Below are positions 17,516-25,678 of a stretch of DNA of 64,000 nucleotides, piece by piece. Position 1 is the first letter of the stretch; each line of letters opens with the position of its first letter. Source of the DNA: Cyanobacteria bacterium REEB67 (GTDB taxonomy: Bacteria; Cyanobacteriota; Vampirovibrionia; Obscuribacterales; Obscuribacteraceae); NCBI GenBank assembly GCA_018971775.1, contig JAGXAB010000004.1, positions 1 to 64,000 on the forward strand. Direction: 5' to 3'. A program made the position numbers and the translations under genes. The notes under the pieces are model-generated. The model was not told the origin of the DNA. It searched no databases and saw nothing but the letters and a program-made list of their open reading frames with translations.

Positions 17516-19666
17516 ATGCACGCTCCCACCAGCACGCGCAAAGACAAGCCCAAACACCAGTTTCAGCCGAAACACGGCGGTAAACAAGGGGCGCACGGTA
17601 ACGCGACGAATCTCAAAAAGATCGTCCTGGCCGGCAACCCCAATGTCGGCAAGTCGGTTATCTTCAACGCTCTCACCGGCGCAGACGCGGACGTTTCGAA
17701 CTATCCGGGCACTACTATAGATATAGCGCGCGGTCACCTCGGCGAAGACGAACTGGCTGACACCCCCGGCGTCTACGGCGTCAGCTCCTTCAATGACGAG
17801 GAAAAAGCGGCCCGCCGCATGATCCTCGAAGCAGACATCGTAATCAATGTAGTTTCGGCAATCACGCTCGAGCGCGATCTTTTCTTGACCCTGCAGCTGA
17901 TCGAAATGGGCAAGAAAATGTTCGTCGTAATCAATCAGTGGGACGACGCTCTGCAACGCGGCATCAAAATCGATGTCGAGGCTCTATCGGAAGAGCTCGG
18001 CCTGAAAATATTGACCTGCGTGGCCGTCAAGGGAGAGGGCATCGATGCTATCCGGGCCAACCTGGCCGAAGCGCGCAGCGGCAAGACTCGCCCGGAACTC
18101 ATGGAGCTCCTGGCGCCTTTGATGGCCGATAGTCCCGACTCTAGCCGGGCCTCAGGTGAAGGCGGCAGAAACATCGACCTGAAAAGCGGCATCAAAGGCG
18201 TCAAAGGCGTCAGTCAGGCTGAAGCTCTCCTGATCGCCGAAGGCGACGCTCTTACCGCCGAAAAATGCGGCCTCACGCCGCTCAATGAAAGACCGGCCAT
18301 TTACAGCTTCCGCCGGACATATGTAAACGAGCTGGTCGAACGCGTTGTACATGAGACCAGCCAGGGCAAAACATTTTCCACGGCTCTCGGCCGCACCCTT
18401 CTCCATCCCTTCTGGGGCAGCATCATCTCTTTTGCCGTCTGCTATTTCATTTTTTATCAAGTGCTGGGTGTCTGGATCGCCGGCAACCTCGTCGACATCA
18501 CCGAAAAACAAACAATGAAGCGCTACTACGAGCCGGTCGTGCGCCGCATCGCCGCTAATGTTTTCCCGGCCACAATCACTGTCAACGATGTCAATTACGA
18601 CTTTCCCCAGGGCACGCTGGCCGCCCCCAAAGTGAGTGCCGCGCTGGACAACGCAATCAAAAAAGTAAAAGGCGATGAAATCGACTTCAACTTCTGGTCG
18701 CACAAAAATCTGCTCGGCGCTCTCGGCAATACGATTGTCGGTGAGTACGGCCTGGCCACGCTGACCGTCACCTATTTGCTCGGCCTGCTCATGCCGCTCG
18801 TGATCGGCTTCTACCTCGGCCTTTCACTGCTGGAAGACTCCGGCTATTTACCGCGACTGGCTGTGCTGGTCGACCGCATGATGAATAAAATCGGCCTCAA
18901 TGGCCGTGCCATCATCCCCCTTATCCTCGGCCTCGGTTGCGTCACCATGGCCACGATCACGACCCGTCTGCTCACCAGCCGCCGCGAAAAAATCATCGCC
19001 ACTGCTCTGCTTGGCGTCGCCATCCCCTGCTCGGCCCAGCTCGGAGTCGTTTCAGGTACGCTTGCCCGCGCCGGTGGCCTCTCGGCCTGGGCGGTATATA
19101 GCGTGGTGGTCGGCGGCATTCTGGCCCTGACCGGACTGCTGCTAAATATGGTGCTGCCTGGACAATCGACCGGCTTGATGATCGACCTGCCGCCAATGCG
19201 TCTGCCGCGGCTGGACAACGTTTTGCGCAAGACCTGGAAAAAATCCTGGAACTTCCTTACCGACGCTACGCCGATGTTTTTTCTGGCCGGCTTCATCGTC
19301 ACCCTGGCCCAGATGGCCGGTTTGCTCGACCTATTCATCCACGTTCTCCAGCCGATAGTGGTCAACTGGTTGCAGCTTCCGAACGACCCGCGCATCCCCA
19401 CCACTTTTATTCTCGGCATCGTTCGTCGCGACTTCGCTTCTTTTGGTCTTGTCGATGTCGGCATGACGCCGGTGCAAGCGGTGACGGCGATGATCGTGAT
19501 CACGCTTTTCGTGCCCTGCATAGCCACTGTCGGCGTGATGATCAAAGAGCGCGGGCCTAAAATCGCTCTTACCATCTGGTTCGGCTCCTGGCTGGCCGCC
19601 TTTGTTATTGGCGGCTTGCTGGCCAGGATGCTGCCCTTTGTCTTCAGCCTGATGGGCGTCCACTAA
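17516..19666 (+). CDS. feoB: Ferrous iron transporter FeoB
   Basis: The protein has 716 residues. The N-terminal G domain shows G1 GNPNVGKS (40-47), G2 NYPGTT, G3 DTPG (82-85) and G4 NQWD (140-143, usually N-M/x-x-D). Next come a helical linker and a membrane part with the two gate regions: LPRLAVLVDRMMNKIGLNGR with GLGCVTMATITTR after it, and the repeat near VRRDFASFGLVDVGMT. FeoB imports Fe2+ under microaerobic or anoxic conditions. A basic ~30-residue N-terminal tail precedes the G domain. No FeoA or FeoC gene is adjacent. A palindrome upstream may bind an iron regulator. Confidence 0.95.
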   Translation: MHAPTSTRKDKPKHQFQPKHGGKQGAHGNATNLKKIVLAGNPNVGKSVIFNALTGADADVSNYPGTTIDIARGHLGEDELADTPGVYGVSSFNDEEKAARRMILEADIVINVVSAITLERDLFLTLQLIEMGKKMFVVINQWDDALQRGIKIDVEALSEELGLKILTCVAVKGEGIDAIRANLAEARSGKTRPELMELLAPLMADSPDSSRASGEGGRNIDLKSGIKGVKGVSQAEALLIAEGDALTAEKCGLTPLNERPAIYSFRRTYVNELVERVVHETSQGKTFSTALGRTLLHPFWGSIISFAVCYFIFYQVLGVWIAGNLVDITEKQTMKRYYEPVVRRIAANVFPATITVNDVNYDFPQGTLAAPKVSAALDNAIKKVKGDEIDFNFWSHKNLLGALGNTIVGEYGLATLTVTYLLGLLMPLVIGFYLGLSLLEDSGYLPRLAVLVDRMMNKIGLNGRAIIPLILGLGCVTMATITTRLLTSRREKIIATALLGVAIPCSAQLGVVSGTLARAGGLSAWAVYSVVVGGILALTGLLLNMVLPGQSTGLMIDLPPMRLPRLDNVLRKTWKKSWNFLTDATPMFFLAGFIVTLAQMAGLLDLFIHVLQPIVVNWLQLPNDPRIPTTFILGIVRRDFASFGLVDVGMTPVQAVTAMIVITLFVPCIATVGVMIKERGPKIALTIWFGSWLAAFVIGGLLARMLPFVFSLMGVH

Positions 19667-19731
19667 GTTACAAAATATTGGCGTCCGATTGCCCCGGTAT
19701 GTCATCGGGCGCGCTCATGTTAATATAAAAA

Positions 19732-19751
19732 CGTAAGTTGAAAAGCTTACG
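19732..19751 (+). other. Short inverted repeat just 5' of tRNA-His
   Basis: CGTAAG (19732-19737) pairs with CTTACG (19746-19751) over an 8-nt loop and ends 4 nt before the tRNA 5' end. An AT-rich stretch, TAATAT, at 19721-19726 could be the -10 box, which would place the hairpin in the 5' leader removed by RNase P. Confidence 0.35.
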
Positions 19752-19755
19752 GTAT

Positions 19756-19832
19756 GGCAGGTGTAGCCAAGTGGTTAAGGCACTGGTTTGTGGTACCGGC
19801 ATGCGCGAGTTCGAATCTCGTCATCTGCCCCA
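19756..19832 (+). tRNA. tRNA-His (anticodon GTG)
   Basis: The cloverleaf is complete. The acceptor stem GCAGGTG pairs with CATCTGC; the extra G-1 at 19756 faces discriminator C73, the hallmark of tRNA-His. The D arm is GCC...GGC. The anticodon stem CTGGT/ACCGG holds the loop TTGTGGT with anticodon GTG. The T arm is GCGAG-TTCGAAT-CTCGT. The terminal CCA is encoded (19830-19832). Confidence 0.96.
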
Positions 19833-19840
19833 TATTTAGC

Positions 19841-19875
19841 AAAGGCCGGAGCCAATCAGGTTCCGGCCTTTTTTT
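19841..19875 (+). terminator. Rho-independent terminator after tRNA-His
   Basis: AAGGCCGGA and TTCCGGCCTT form a GC-rich stem over a ~10-nt loop, followed by a run of T. It lies 9 nt after the tRNA 3' end. Confidence 0.92.
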
Positions 19876-19925
19876 GCTAAAAAAATCACAGTCAGTCCGC
19901 CTGATCTCAGGATCGGACAAAGCTT

Positions 19926-20069
19926 GTTCGATATTTTTGCCCTTTTTGAGGACCATTTTTTGGCCTCGTTCGATAATTTCGCTATTTTTCAGTCCCGTTT
20001 TCGGGCCTTGTTCGATATTTTCTAGCGCTCAAACAGTTAATCCAGGACAATCTACAAGAAATATCGAAC
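19926..20069. repeat. Degenerate 42-bp tandem repeats with an inverted end copy
   Basis: GTTCGATA(T/A)TTT occurs at 19926, 19968 and 20010, exactly 42 bp apart. Between the first two units about 30 of 42 positions agree by eye. AGAAATATCGAAC at 20057-20069 is the inverse of the third copy (GTTCGATATTTTCT, one-base bulge), so the end can fold into a long stem. No coding frame fits. Confidence 0.7.
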
Positions 20070-20269
20070 GCTAACACAGGTTGATAAGCCTGATTGGCCC
20101 GCAAGCATACGGAGCCAATCGTCAGCCTAATCGTTGATGCCGTCGAGTTCCCCACCGCAAGAATCGTCTAAAACGGAGTCTAAAACTGGACTTCAGGAAC
20201 CAGAACAATCTAGACTCGTCGATCCAAATAGTTTCGACGATATAGTTTCTAAAGGATAAAACTAAACCT
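20070..20269. other. Leader region of the Asn-rich secreted protein
   Basis: No gene is seen. CGTCGA (20217-20222) and TCGACG (20234-20239) form an inverted repeat about 30 bp before the next start. The promoter is not identifiable with confidence. Confidence 0.35.
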
Positions 20270-21085
20270 ATGACATTTAGCAGAAAATTACTGACGCTTG
20301 GCTTTTTACTCTCTGGTGCGACGATGTCAGCACAAATGGCAAAGGCGAATTCCTTTCATGACATCATGGACAACTATTTTTCGCGTAACTCAAATGGCTC
20401 ATACAGCCGGTCTAATTATGGCAATAATGGCAATAACGGCAACAGCAACAATCAAAATGCCACCATTCAAGCCAGTCTCGATTCGCGTCAGACGACCTTG
20501 AGACAATCGATCGCCAACGCGCAAAGCGCCGGGACTATTTCCAATTCTCAGGCATCAGAACTGCTCTCCGAACTGAGCACGATCGCGGCACGTGAACAAC
20601 AAGCAGCCTATAGCAACGGTTTTGCCTATGACGAGACGGCCAGCCTGGTCAGCGCTCTTGGCGCCGTAGACACCCGCTTGCAAAATTACATCGCCGCCAA
20701 CGGCACCAACAATCAAAACTACAATGGCAATTCAAACTTCAATCACAACGCCAATAGCTATTACAGACAGGGAAGCGGCGCGTCAAATCTGATCCGCACC
20801 CGCATTCGCTCACTGAGAGACAGAATCGCCCATGAATATCAGGACGGTGATATTTCCGAACAAGAGAATACCAACCTGAGTTATCGCCTCGATCAGGTCA
20901 GCCAAAAATATAAGTCAAATTGGCGCTATAACAGCGGCTCCAACGATGTACAAGCACAGGCGCAACTGGCAGGCATCGAAGCCAGACTCGCTTACGATTT
21001 GCAAAACCGCAACAGTCAGTGGGAGCACCATCATCAAGACAATGCTAACGACAATAACCTTGGCCAGCGCTACAACGAACATTGA
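20270..21085 (+). CDS. Secreted Asn/Gln-rich hypothetical protein
   Basis: The protein has 271 residues with AAAGGA upstream of the ATG. A signal peptide ends near residue 26 (SAQMAKANS). The mature part alternates Asn/Gly/Ser-rich linkers (residues ~45-65 and ~145-170) with two helical segments, each carrying a pattern of the type LRQSIANAQSAGTIS / IRSLRDRIAHEYQDGDIS followed by acidic or polar residues and LS.L. The two helical modules look like diverged copies of one repeat. The C-terminus is His/Asn-rich. No known domain is recognised. It is probably an envelope or surface protein. Confidence 0.75.
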   Translation: MTFSRKLLTLGFLLSGATMSAQMAKANSFHDIMDNYFSRNSNGSYSRSNYGNNGNNGNSNNQNATIQASLDSRQTTLRQSIANAQSAGTISNSQASELLSELSTIAAREQQAAYSNGFAYDETASLVSALGAVDTRLQNYIAANGTNNQNYNGNSNFNHNANSYYRQGSGASNLIRTRIRSLRDRIAHEYQDGDISEQENTNLSYRLDQVSQKYKSNWRYNSGSNDVQAQAQLAGIEARLAYDLQNRNSQWEHHHQDNANDNNLGQRYNEH

Positions 21086-21231
21086 TCGCCATTACGGCAC
21101 ATAAATAGTGGAGAAGCAATCAGCCCGGAAGATCTTGGTTGCTAGGGCCTATCGAATACGTCTTGCCCTGGTGCTAGCGCCACGCAGACAAATCTGCTAG
21201 CCTTGGCGGACATCACAAAAAGGTTTTCGCC

Positions 21232-21429
21232 ATGCCCAAATTAGCGCAGTTTACGATGCTCGATTCCGATACCGGACGCACAGAAAAAACAGAAATCGTC
21301 ATTGCCGCTGATCACGTAATGATGGTGAAGCCTATGGGACCAGCCAATTCGATGCTTTATCTCTCGAACGGCACCGAAGTAAAAGTAGCTTGCACGGTTG
21401 AAGCGGCATTTCACAAACTTGTCGGCTAG
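21232..21429 (+). CDS. Small hypothetical protein, FlbD-like in length and pattern
   Basis: The protein has 65 residues with AAAAAGG upstream. It has a strand-rich pattern: KTEIVIAADHVMMVKPMG, then MLYLSNGTEVKV, then a short helix VEAAFHKLVG. This resembles the short FlbD/DUF-type beta proteins, where a strand repeat precedes L.NG..., but similarity is weak and no flagellar genes are nearby. It stands alone between two hypothetical genes. Confidence 0.6.
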   Translation: MPKLAQFTMLDSDTGRTEKTEIVIAADHVMMVKPMGPANSMLYLSNGTEVKVACTVEAAFHKLVG

Positions 21430-21678
21430 CCGTCAGCCATCAGATAGCGCCTAGACTAGCGACTCACTTAGCGAGCTGACTGGCCAGGCTGGTTAGTCTG
21501 GTTAGTTGCCGCTCGGGCGATTTTCTGACGAATCAGATCGATATTCGCTTCCGCTGTCCGTTTTCCAGCAGCAAAATGCGGCAGCGATTGTGGGGGAAAC
21601 CGGGTGGTCTTAGCAGTCGGGCTCAGCTAAATTGAAAGGGTGAACCAATCAGCAATTTGTTCCGGCGGGATATTCGAC

Positions 21679-21954
21679 ATGAAAAAAACCAGTTTCCTCA
21701 GTCGCATCTATGTATACGTCTCCTGCGACAGCGATCCGTCCGAACCGTCTCGTTTGATTAACATTGCCAATGCCAGCGGCATGTCCATTGCCGGAGGTTA
21801 TCTGGAAAGTTCGAAAAAAGTAGTCGACTGCTTGAGCGCCCTCGGGTGCGAAGCGCCTCGATTGCCGCTAACAGACAACCGTGAAGATTTTGTCCGCGTC
21901 TTGAGCAATGTGCGTCCCCGCGATCTGGACAGCGCTCTGGCTCTGCTCGATTAG
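21679..21954 (+). CDS. Small hypothetical protein
   Basis: The protein has 91 residues from ATG 21679, preceded by GGCGGGAT; a GTG at 21640 in frame has its purine run too close to be a good start. It contains VYVSCDSDPSE, GMSIAGGYLESSKKVVDCLSALGCEAPRL and a C-terminal helix RPRDLDSALALLD. No signal peptide is seen. The family is not recognised. It ends 4 bp before the stop of the convergent gene. Confidence 0.55.
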   Translation: MKKTSFLSRIYVYVSCDSDPSEPSRLINIANASGMSIAGGYLESSKKVVDCLSALGCEAPRLPLTDNREDFVRVLSNVRPRDLDSALALLD

Positions 21955-21958
21955 GAAA

Positions 21959-22774
21959 TTATGGTTGTTGCATCGGTTGCTGCGGCGGCGCGCCATTTGG
22001 GAAAGCGCGCAGGGGTATAGCCGAGTCCTGCCCGACACTGTGCAAAAACTGACAAAAATCCTGGAAATAATTGCGCCCATTACTGTAGTCGAGGGGCTGA
22101 AAAGGCCGCAGCAGGGATTCGGTCCAGCTACCGTCGATGGTATCCTGCCGGCCGCCGTTCTGGTCGAAACGAGTCAGATGTGAAGCACAGAGCAGAGTGC
22201 CGCCGGGTCCTGGTTGAATGCGCTGGGTCTCGTCTCTTTGAGCGGCTTTGACGATGCGGCGGCTACCCTTGTCGACGATGATATCGGAAGCGATATAGTG
22301 GATAACCATCAGATTTGACGTAATCTGAACAGGCTCGGTCGAGCGATCGAGGATGTAGTCAATCGTACGCCCGGTATCGACAGTGACCGTATTTGGCTCG
22401 TCATGAGCCTGCCAGATGCGGCCCAATCGATCGACCTGATCGCCGCGCAGACGATCACGCCTCGATTCGTGGGTAATCGTGCGAAAACCGACCTTGTCAG
22501 TCTGCGTTTCACGATGCCAGTAACCGGCAGCCCAGGCCGGTATTTCGTACCAACCCGTACGAGTATGCAGTGGTGGCAAGTTGTGCTCATCGAACGTCGA
22601 ACCGGCCTGTAACGGCGCCGGCATCGGCCCGATTGTCGTATTTTCGGTGATGCCGGCCTGTAAAGGTTGCGCTGCGACCATGTGCGCTCCTGCCAACAAA
22701 GCCGGAGGCATCAATAAAATCAAGCCAAGGCAGGCCATTTGCCGGAGCGAAAAACGGTCGAAGGAACTGCGCAT
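21959..22774 (-). CDS. Secreted hypothetical protein
   Basis: The protein has 271 residues with AAGGG upstream. A signal peptide of about 36 residues is clear (LILLMPPALLAGAHMVAAQ). The mature part carries WYEIPAWAAGYWHRET, then a beta-rich stretch (VGFRTITHESRRDRL, IDYILDRSTEPVQI, NLMVIHYIASDIIVDKG) and ends with a segment rich in Phe, Asp and Asn. Two Cys are present in the mature part, one in LLCASH and one in DFCQFL. I do not recognise the family. It is divergent from the hydrolase gene, sharing a 75-bp gap. Confidence 0.75.
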   Translation of the reverse strand: MRSSFDRFSLRQMACLGLILLMPPALLAGAHMVAAQPLQAGITENTTIGPMPAPLQAGSTFDEHNLPPLHTRTGWYEIPAWAAGYWHRETQTDKVGFRTITHESRRDRLRGDQVDRLGRIWQAHDEPNTVTVDTGRTIDYILDRSTEPVQITSNLMVIHYIASDIIVDKGSRRIVKAAQRDETQRIQPGPGGTLLCASHLTRFDQNGGRQDTIDGSWTESLLRPFQPLDYSNGRNYFQDFCQFLHSVGQDSAIPLRAFPNGAPPQQPMQQP

Positions 22775-22849
22775 AGGACACCCTTTACTATCTAATCAGA
22801 GGCAATAAATCCCGTATACTCTACTACGCACCAGTGGAATATTTCCAAA

Positions 22850-24286
22850 ATGCTCAAATTGTTCTCAGGCTTTCGCACAAGTTTTTCGCAGGGGATAGCA
22901 GCCGCCCTGCTGGCGCTTTGCCCTCTCTTACCCGGTATAACGCAGGGATCACCAACGGAGGATCAAACCGCTCCAGTGCGCAAATCGGATAACGACAAAA
23001 TTACCGCCAAAGCGATCCTCTTTATCGAGAATCTCAATCAGGGAAAACTCGACCAGCTGCAGAGCGACTTTGATCCGACGATGAAAGCGATGCTGCCGGC
23101 AACGATCATAGACAGGCTATGGAAGACCTGGCAGACGCAATTTGGCAAATTCGAACAGCAGTTAGCGCCTGAAAAGAAAACGCCGACAAACACTATCGAT
23201 GAAGTGATCATCCCCTGCAAATTTGCTAATTCAACCCAGTCTCTCGATTTTGCCTTCGACAAAGAAGGCCGCATCAGCGGCTTGCACCTGCGTCCGACAG
23301 AGGCAGCAATGGCCGCGGCAATCCCGATACCATCCTACGTCAATAAATCATCTTTCAGCGACGAGGACTTTACTGTCGGTGCCGGACAATGGGCTTTGCC
23401 CGGCACGCTCAGCGTGCCGCTACAAAACGGGCGCATGCCGGCGGTGGTGCTGGTGCACGGCTCCGGCCCCCAGGACCGCGATGAGACCGTATGTGGTATT
23501 AAGGCTTTTCGCGATATCGCCTGGGGTCTGGCTTCGCGCGGCATTGTCGTGCTGCGCTATGAAAAGCGCACTAAAGCACACGCTCTACAAATGCCCAAGG
23601 AAATCAGTACCCTCACCGTCAAAGAAGAAACAATAGATGACGCACTGCAGGCGGTGCAAGATCTGAAGCAAAATAAACATGTCGATCCGGCCCGTATCTA
23701 TATCTTAGGCCATAGCCTGGGCGGCACAGTCATGCCTCGCATCGCGCCGCGGGCAAAAGATTGCGCCGGCTTTATCATTATGGCCGGTGCCACCAGACCG
23801 CTCGAAGATTTGATCCTCGAGCAGTATGAGTACATTATGAGTCTGAAGCCGCAACCTCTGAGCGATGAAGATAAAAAGACTCTGGCTCAGATCAAAGGCT
23901 ATGTCGATATAGTTAAAAGCCCGTCTCTCAAAGCTGGTGCCACCGATTCCGGTTTACCGCCTAGCTGGCCAGCCACATACTGGCTAGACCTGCGCGGCTA
24001 TAAACCGGCAGAAGCCGCAAAAGATATCGACAAACCACTGCTGATCATGCAGGGCGAAAAAGACTATCAGGTGACGAGCGCCGACTTAAAAAATTGGCAG
24101 GACAATCTCGGCACGCGTAAGAATGTCACTTTCAAGATCTATCCAAAGTTAGGCCATATGTTCACGACCAGTGCAGGCAAACCCGGACCGACAGATTACG
24201 AAGAACCGCAAAATGTCGATCAAGCGGTAGTTGAGGATCTCAGCACCTGGATCAATTCGCAAAATAGTGGCAAACCAGGGCAATAA
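22850..24286 (+). CDS. Secreted alpha/beta hydrolase with N-terminal DUF3887-like domain
   Basis: The protein has 478 residues with a signal peptide at 1-34. Residues ~45-145 match the small DUF3887-type domain often fused before such hydrolases (fluctuating helical segment, then IIPCKF...LDFAFDKEGRI). The hydrolase core has the oxyanion loop VLVHGSGPQDRDE near 200, the nucleophile elbow GHSLGG with Ser289, and a likely catalytic His in KLGHMF near 443, with the acid probably in LIMQGEKDYQV. This S33-like family hydrolyses small esters or peptides; the substrate is unknown. It probably acts in the periplasm. Confidence 0.85.
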   Translation: MLKLFSGFRTSFSQGIAAALLALCPLLPGITQGSPTEDQTAPVRKSDNDKITAKAILFIENLNQGKLDQLQSDFDPTMKAMLPATIIDRLWKTWQTQFGKFEQQLAPEKKTPTNTIDEVIIPCKFANSTQSLDFAFDKEGRISGLHLRPTEAAMAAAIPIPSYVNKSSFSDEDFTVGAGQWALPGTLSVPLQNGRMPAVVLVHGSGPQDRDETVCGIKAFRDIAWGLASRGIVVLRYEKRTKAHALQMPKEISTLTVKEETIDDALQAVQDLKQNKHVDPARIYILGHSLGGTVMPRIAPRAKDCAGFIIMAGATRPLEDLILEQYEYIMSLKPQPLSDEDKKTLAQIKGYVDIVKSPSLKAGATDSGLPPSWPATYWLDLRGYKPAEAAKDIDKPLLIMQGEKDYQVTSADLKNWQDNLGTRKNVTFKIYPKLGHMFTTSAGKPGPTDYEEPQNVDQAVVEDLSTWINSQNSGKPGQ

Positions 24287-24354
24287 ACCGGCCTCAGCAA
24301 GCTAGAATAGCCGGTCAAAGGAAACCCGTTTACAAAGGTGTGAAGGAGATTCGT

Positions 24355-25065
24355 ATGCGCGGACAATTTTTGTCGACTCTGTTTGGTGGCGTGGTCGGCG
24401 GGTCTATCGTTCTCGCTTTACAGGGTGGTTTCGCTTTAGCTCAACCGCAACTATCGACAAACACACCGCAACTGACGCCAAGCACTTTGGAAGTACACGA
24501 CCTGAACATCCTCGACTCGAAGGGCAAAGTACGCATGTCTCTGCGCTGCGACAGCAACGACGAGCCGCGCATCCGCATCCTCGATAAAAATCAACAAATG
24601 AAAGCAGTACTGGGCCTCGGCAACCAGGATAGACACGAAAATCCTTTTCTCTACATGATCGATGAAAAAGGCGTCAAAGCCGACCTGTCCATCGCCGATG
24701 ACGGCGGCCCGACATTTTTCTTGAACGGTCAGGATGGCAAACCGCGCCTCTTCCTCTGTACATCTCCCGACACCAATGGCGGCGATATTTCGCAACTGGT
24801 CGTCTATGGCAACGATAAAGGCAATAGAACCGAGATCATCTCAGCCGAGGGAAGGTCAGGCCTTGGCGTCTACAGTCAAAATGCCTTGCGCACCAATTGT
24901 GGTATCATGCCGAACGGCCTGGCCGGTTTTATGGTCAACGGCCGGGACGGCAAACCAGGCACCGTCATTGGTATCACCGCCGACGATCGCCGCATTTTCA
25001 CAAAAGCAAAATCTGGCCAAGGCATCGATCTAAGCGACGCTGGTCAAAAAAAGAGCCACAAGTAA
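24355..25065 (+). CDS. Exported protein of repeated short beta motifs
   Basis: The protein has 236 residues from ATG 24355 with AAGGAG at good spacing; an in-frame GTG at 24340 is upstream of that site. A signal peptide or membrane anchor occupies residues 1-35 (GGSIVLALQGGFALAQ). The mature part is built of repeats with the pattern (I/F)L(D/N)..(G/N)(K/Q).(R/K)..L: LDSKGKVRMSL, LDKNQQMKAVL, IDEKGVKADLSI, NGQDGKPRLFL, NGRDGKPGTVI. This is typical of a beta-solenoid or beta-propeller-like secreted protein found in several environmental phyla. The function is unknown. Confidence 0.75.
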   Translation: MRGQFLSTLFGGVVGGSIVLALQGGFALAQPQLSTNTPQLTPSTLEVHDLNILDSKGKVRMSLRCDSNDEPRIRILDKNQQMKAVLGLGNQDRHENPFLYMIDEKGVKADLSIADDGGPTFFLNGQDGKPRLFLCTSPDTNGGDISQLVVYGNDKGNRTEIISAEGRSGLGVYSQNALRTNCGIMPNGLAGFMVNGRDGKPGTVIGITADDRRIFTKAKSGQGIDLSDAGQKKSHK

Positions 25066-25106
25066 AGGTGGTAAACTGACGGTTGCCGCTTAAGCAACAG
25101 GTAGCC

Positions 25107-25589
25107 ATGAGTACAACCGAAGACGCTCCCAATCAGTTCACTTATCAACCCGACACGACACCGACGAGCATCCGGGCAACTTTCCGTGTTTATCACCCGG
25201 AACTAGACCCGAACGGGCTGAGCGAGCGATTCGACCTCAAGCCTTCGGTGGCCTGGCGCCGCAATGATGACGAATACGGCTGGCGCAAACGTCCGGGGCA
25301 CAAGGCTCCATCCGGCGGCTGGCTGCTCTCCTCGCGCCTGGCCGTCAAATCCAACGATGCCATCGGCCACGTCGACTGGCTGCTCGACCAGCTCAGCGGG
25401 CGGGCCGGGCTGATCAAACAGCTGCAGGGCGAAGGATACATGATCGATGTCGTCGTCGGCTGGCATGCCGCCTCGTGGAACACAACACCGGCGCTCACTC
25501 CCACCATCATGAGAAGGCTGGCAAACTTCAATCTACCGATCTGGTTCGACGTTTATCTTTATGAAGGCGAAGGCGACCCTGAAGCCTGA
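25107..25589 (+). CDS. DUF4279-type protein
   Basis: The protein has 160 residues from ATG 25107 (CAGGTAG upstream). The pattern fits the DUF4279 family, small cytosolic proteins of unknown function often linked to toxin-immunity or conflict loci: ATFRVYHPELDPNGLSERF, then LKPSVAWRRNDDEYG..., GGWLLSSRLAVKSND, a helix with HVDWLLDQLSGRAGLI, and IWFDVYLYEGEGD at the end. No toxin gene is adjacent. The last codons lie inside a 43-bp tandem repeat that runs past the stop. Confidence 0.7.
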   Translation: MSTTEDAPNQFTYQPDTTPTSIRATFRVYHPELDPNGLSERFDLKPSVAWRRNDDEYGWRKRPGHKAPSGGWLLSSRLAVKSNDAIGHVDWLLDQLSGRAGLIKQLQGEGYMIDVVVGWHAASWNTTPALTPTIMRRLANFNLPIWFDVYLYEGEGDPEA

Positions 25590-25674
25590 GCCGTGGCCAT
25601 ATATCAATGGCGAAGGCGACCCTGAAGCCTGAGCCGTGGCCATATATCAATGGCGAAGGCGACCCTGAAGCCTG
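25566..25674. repeat. 43-bp tandem repeat spanning a stop codon
   Basis: Two full copies (25566-25608 and 25609-25651) and a 23-bp partial third copy are identical by eye. The unit begins GGCGAAGGCGACCCTGAAG. It contains the last codons and the TGA of the DUF4279 gene and fills the gap to the convergent WD40 gene (stop at 25679). At 43 bp it is not a codon multiple, so extra copies do not extend the protein. It looks like a recent duplication of the gene end. Confidence 0.95.
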
Positions 25675-25678
25675 CCTC

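Noticed and set aside
19747..19956. Minus-strand frame across tRNA-His
   Set aside because: It is antisense to a real tRNA and its terminator, so it is not a gene.
19754..20074. Plus-strand frame overlapping tRNA-His and its terminator
   Set aside because: It translates the tRNA and terminator; the frame is accidental.
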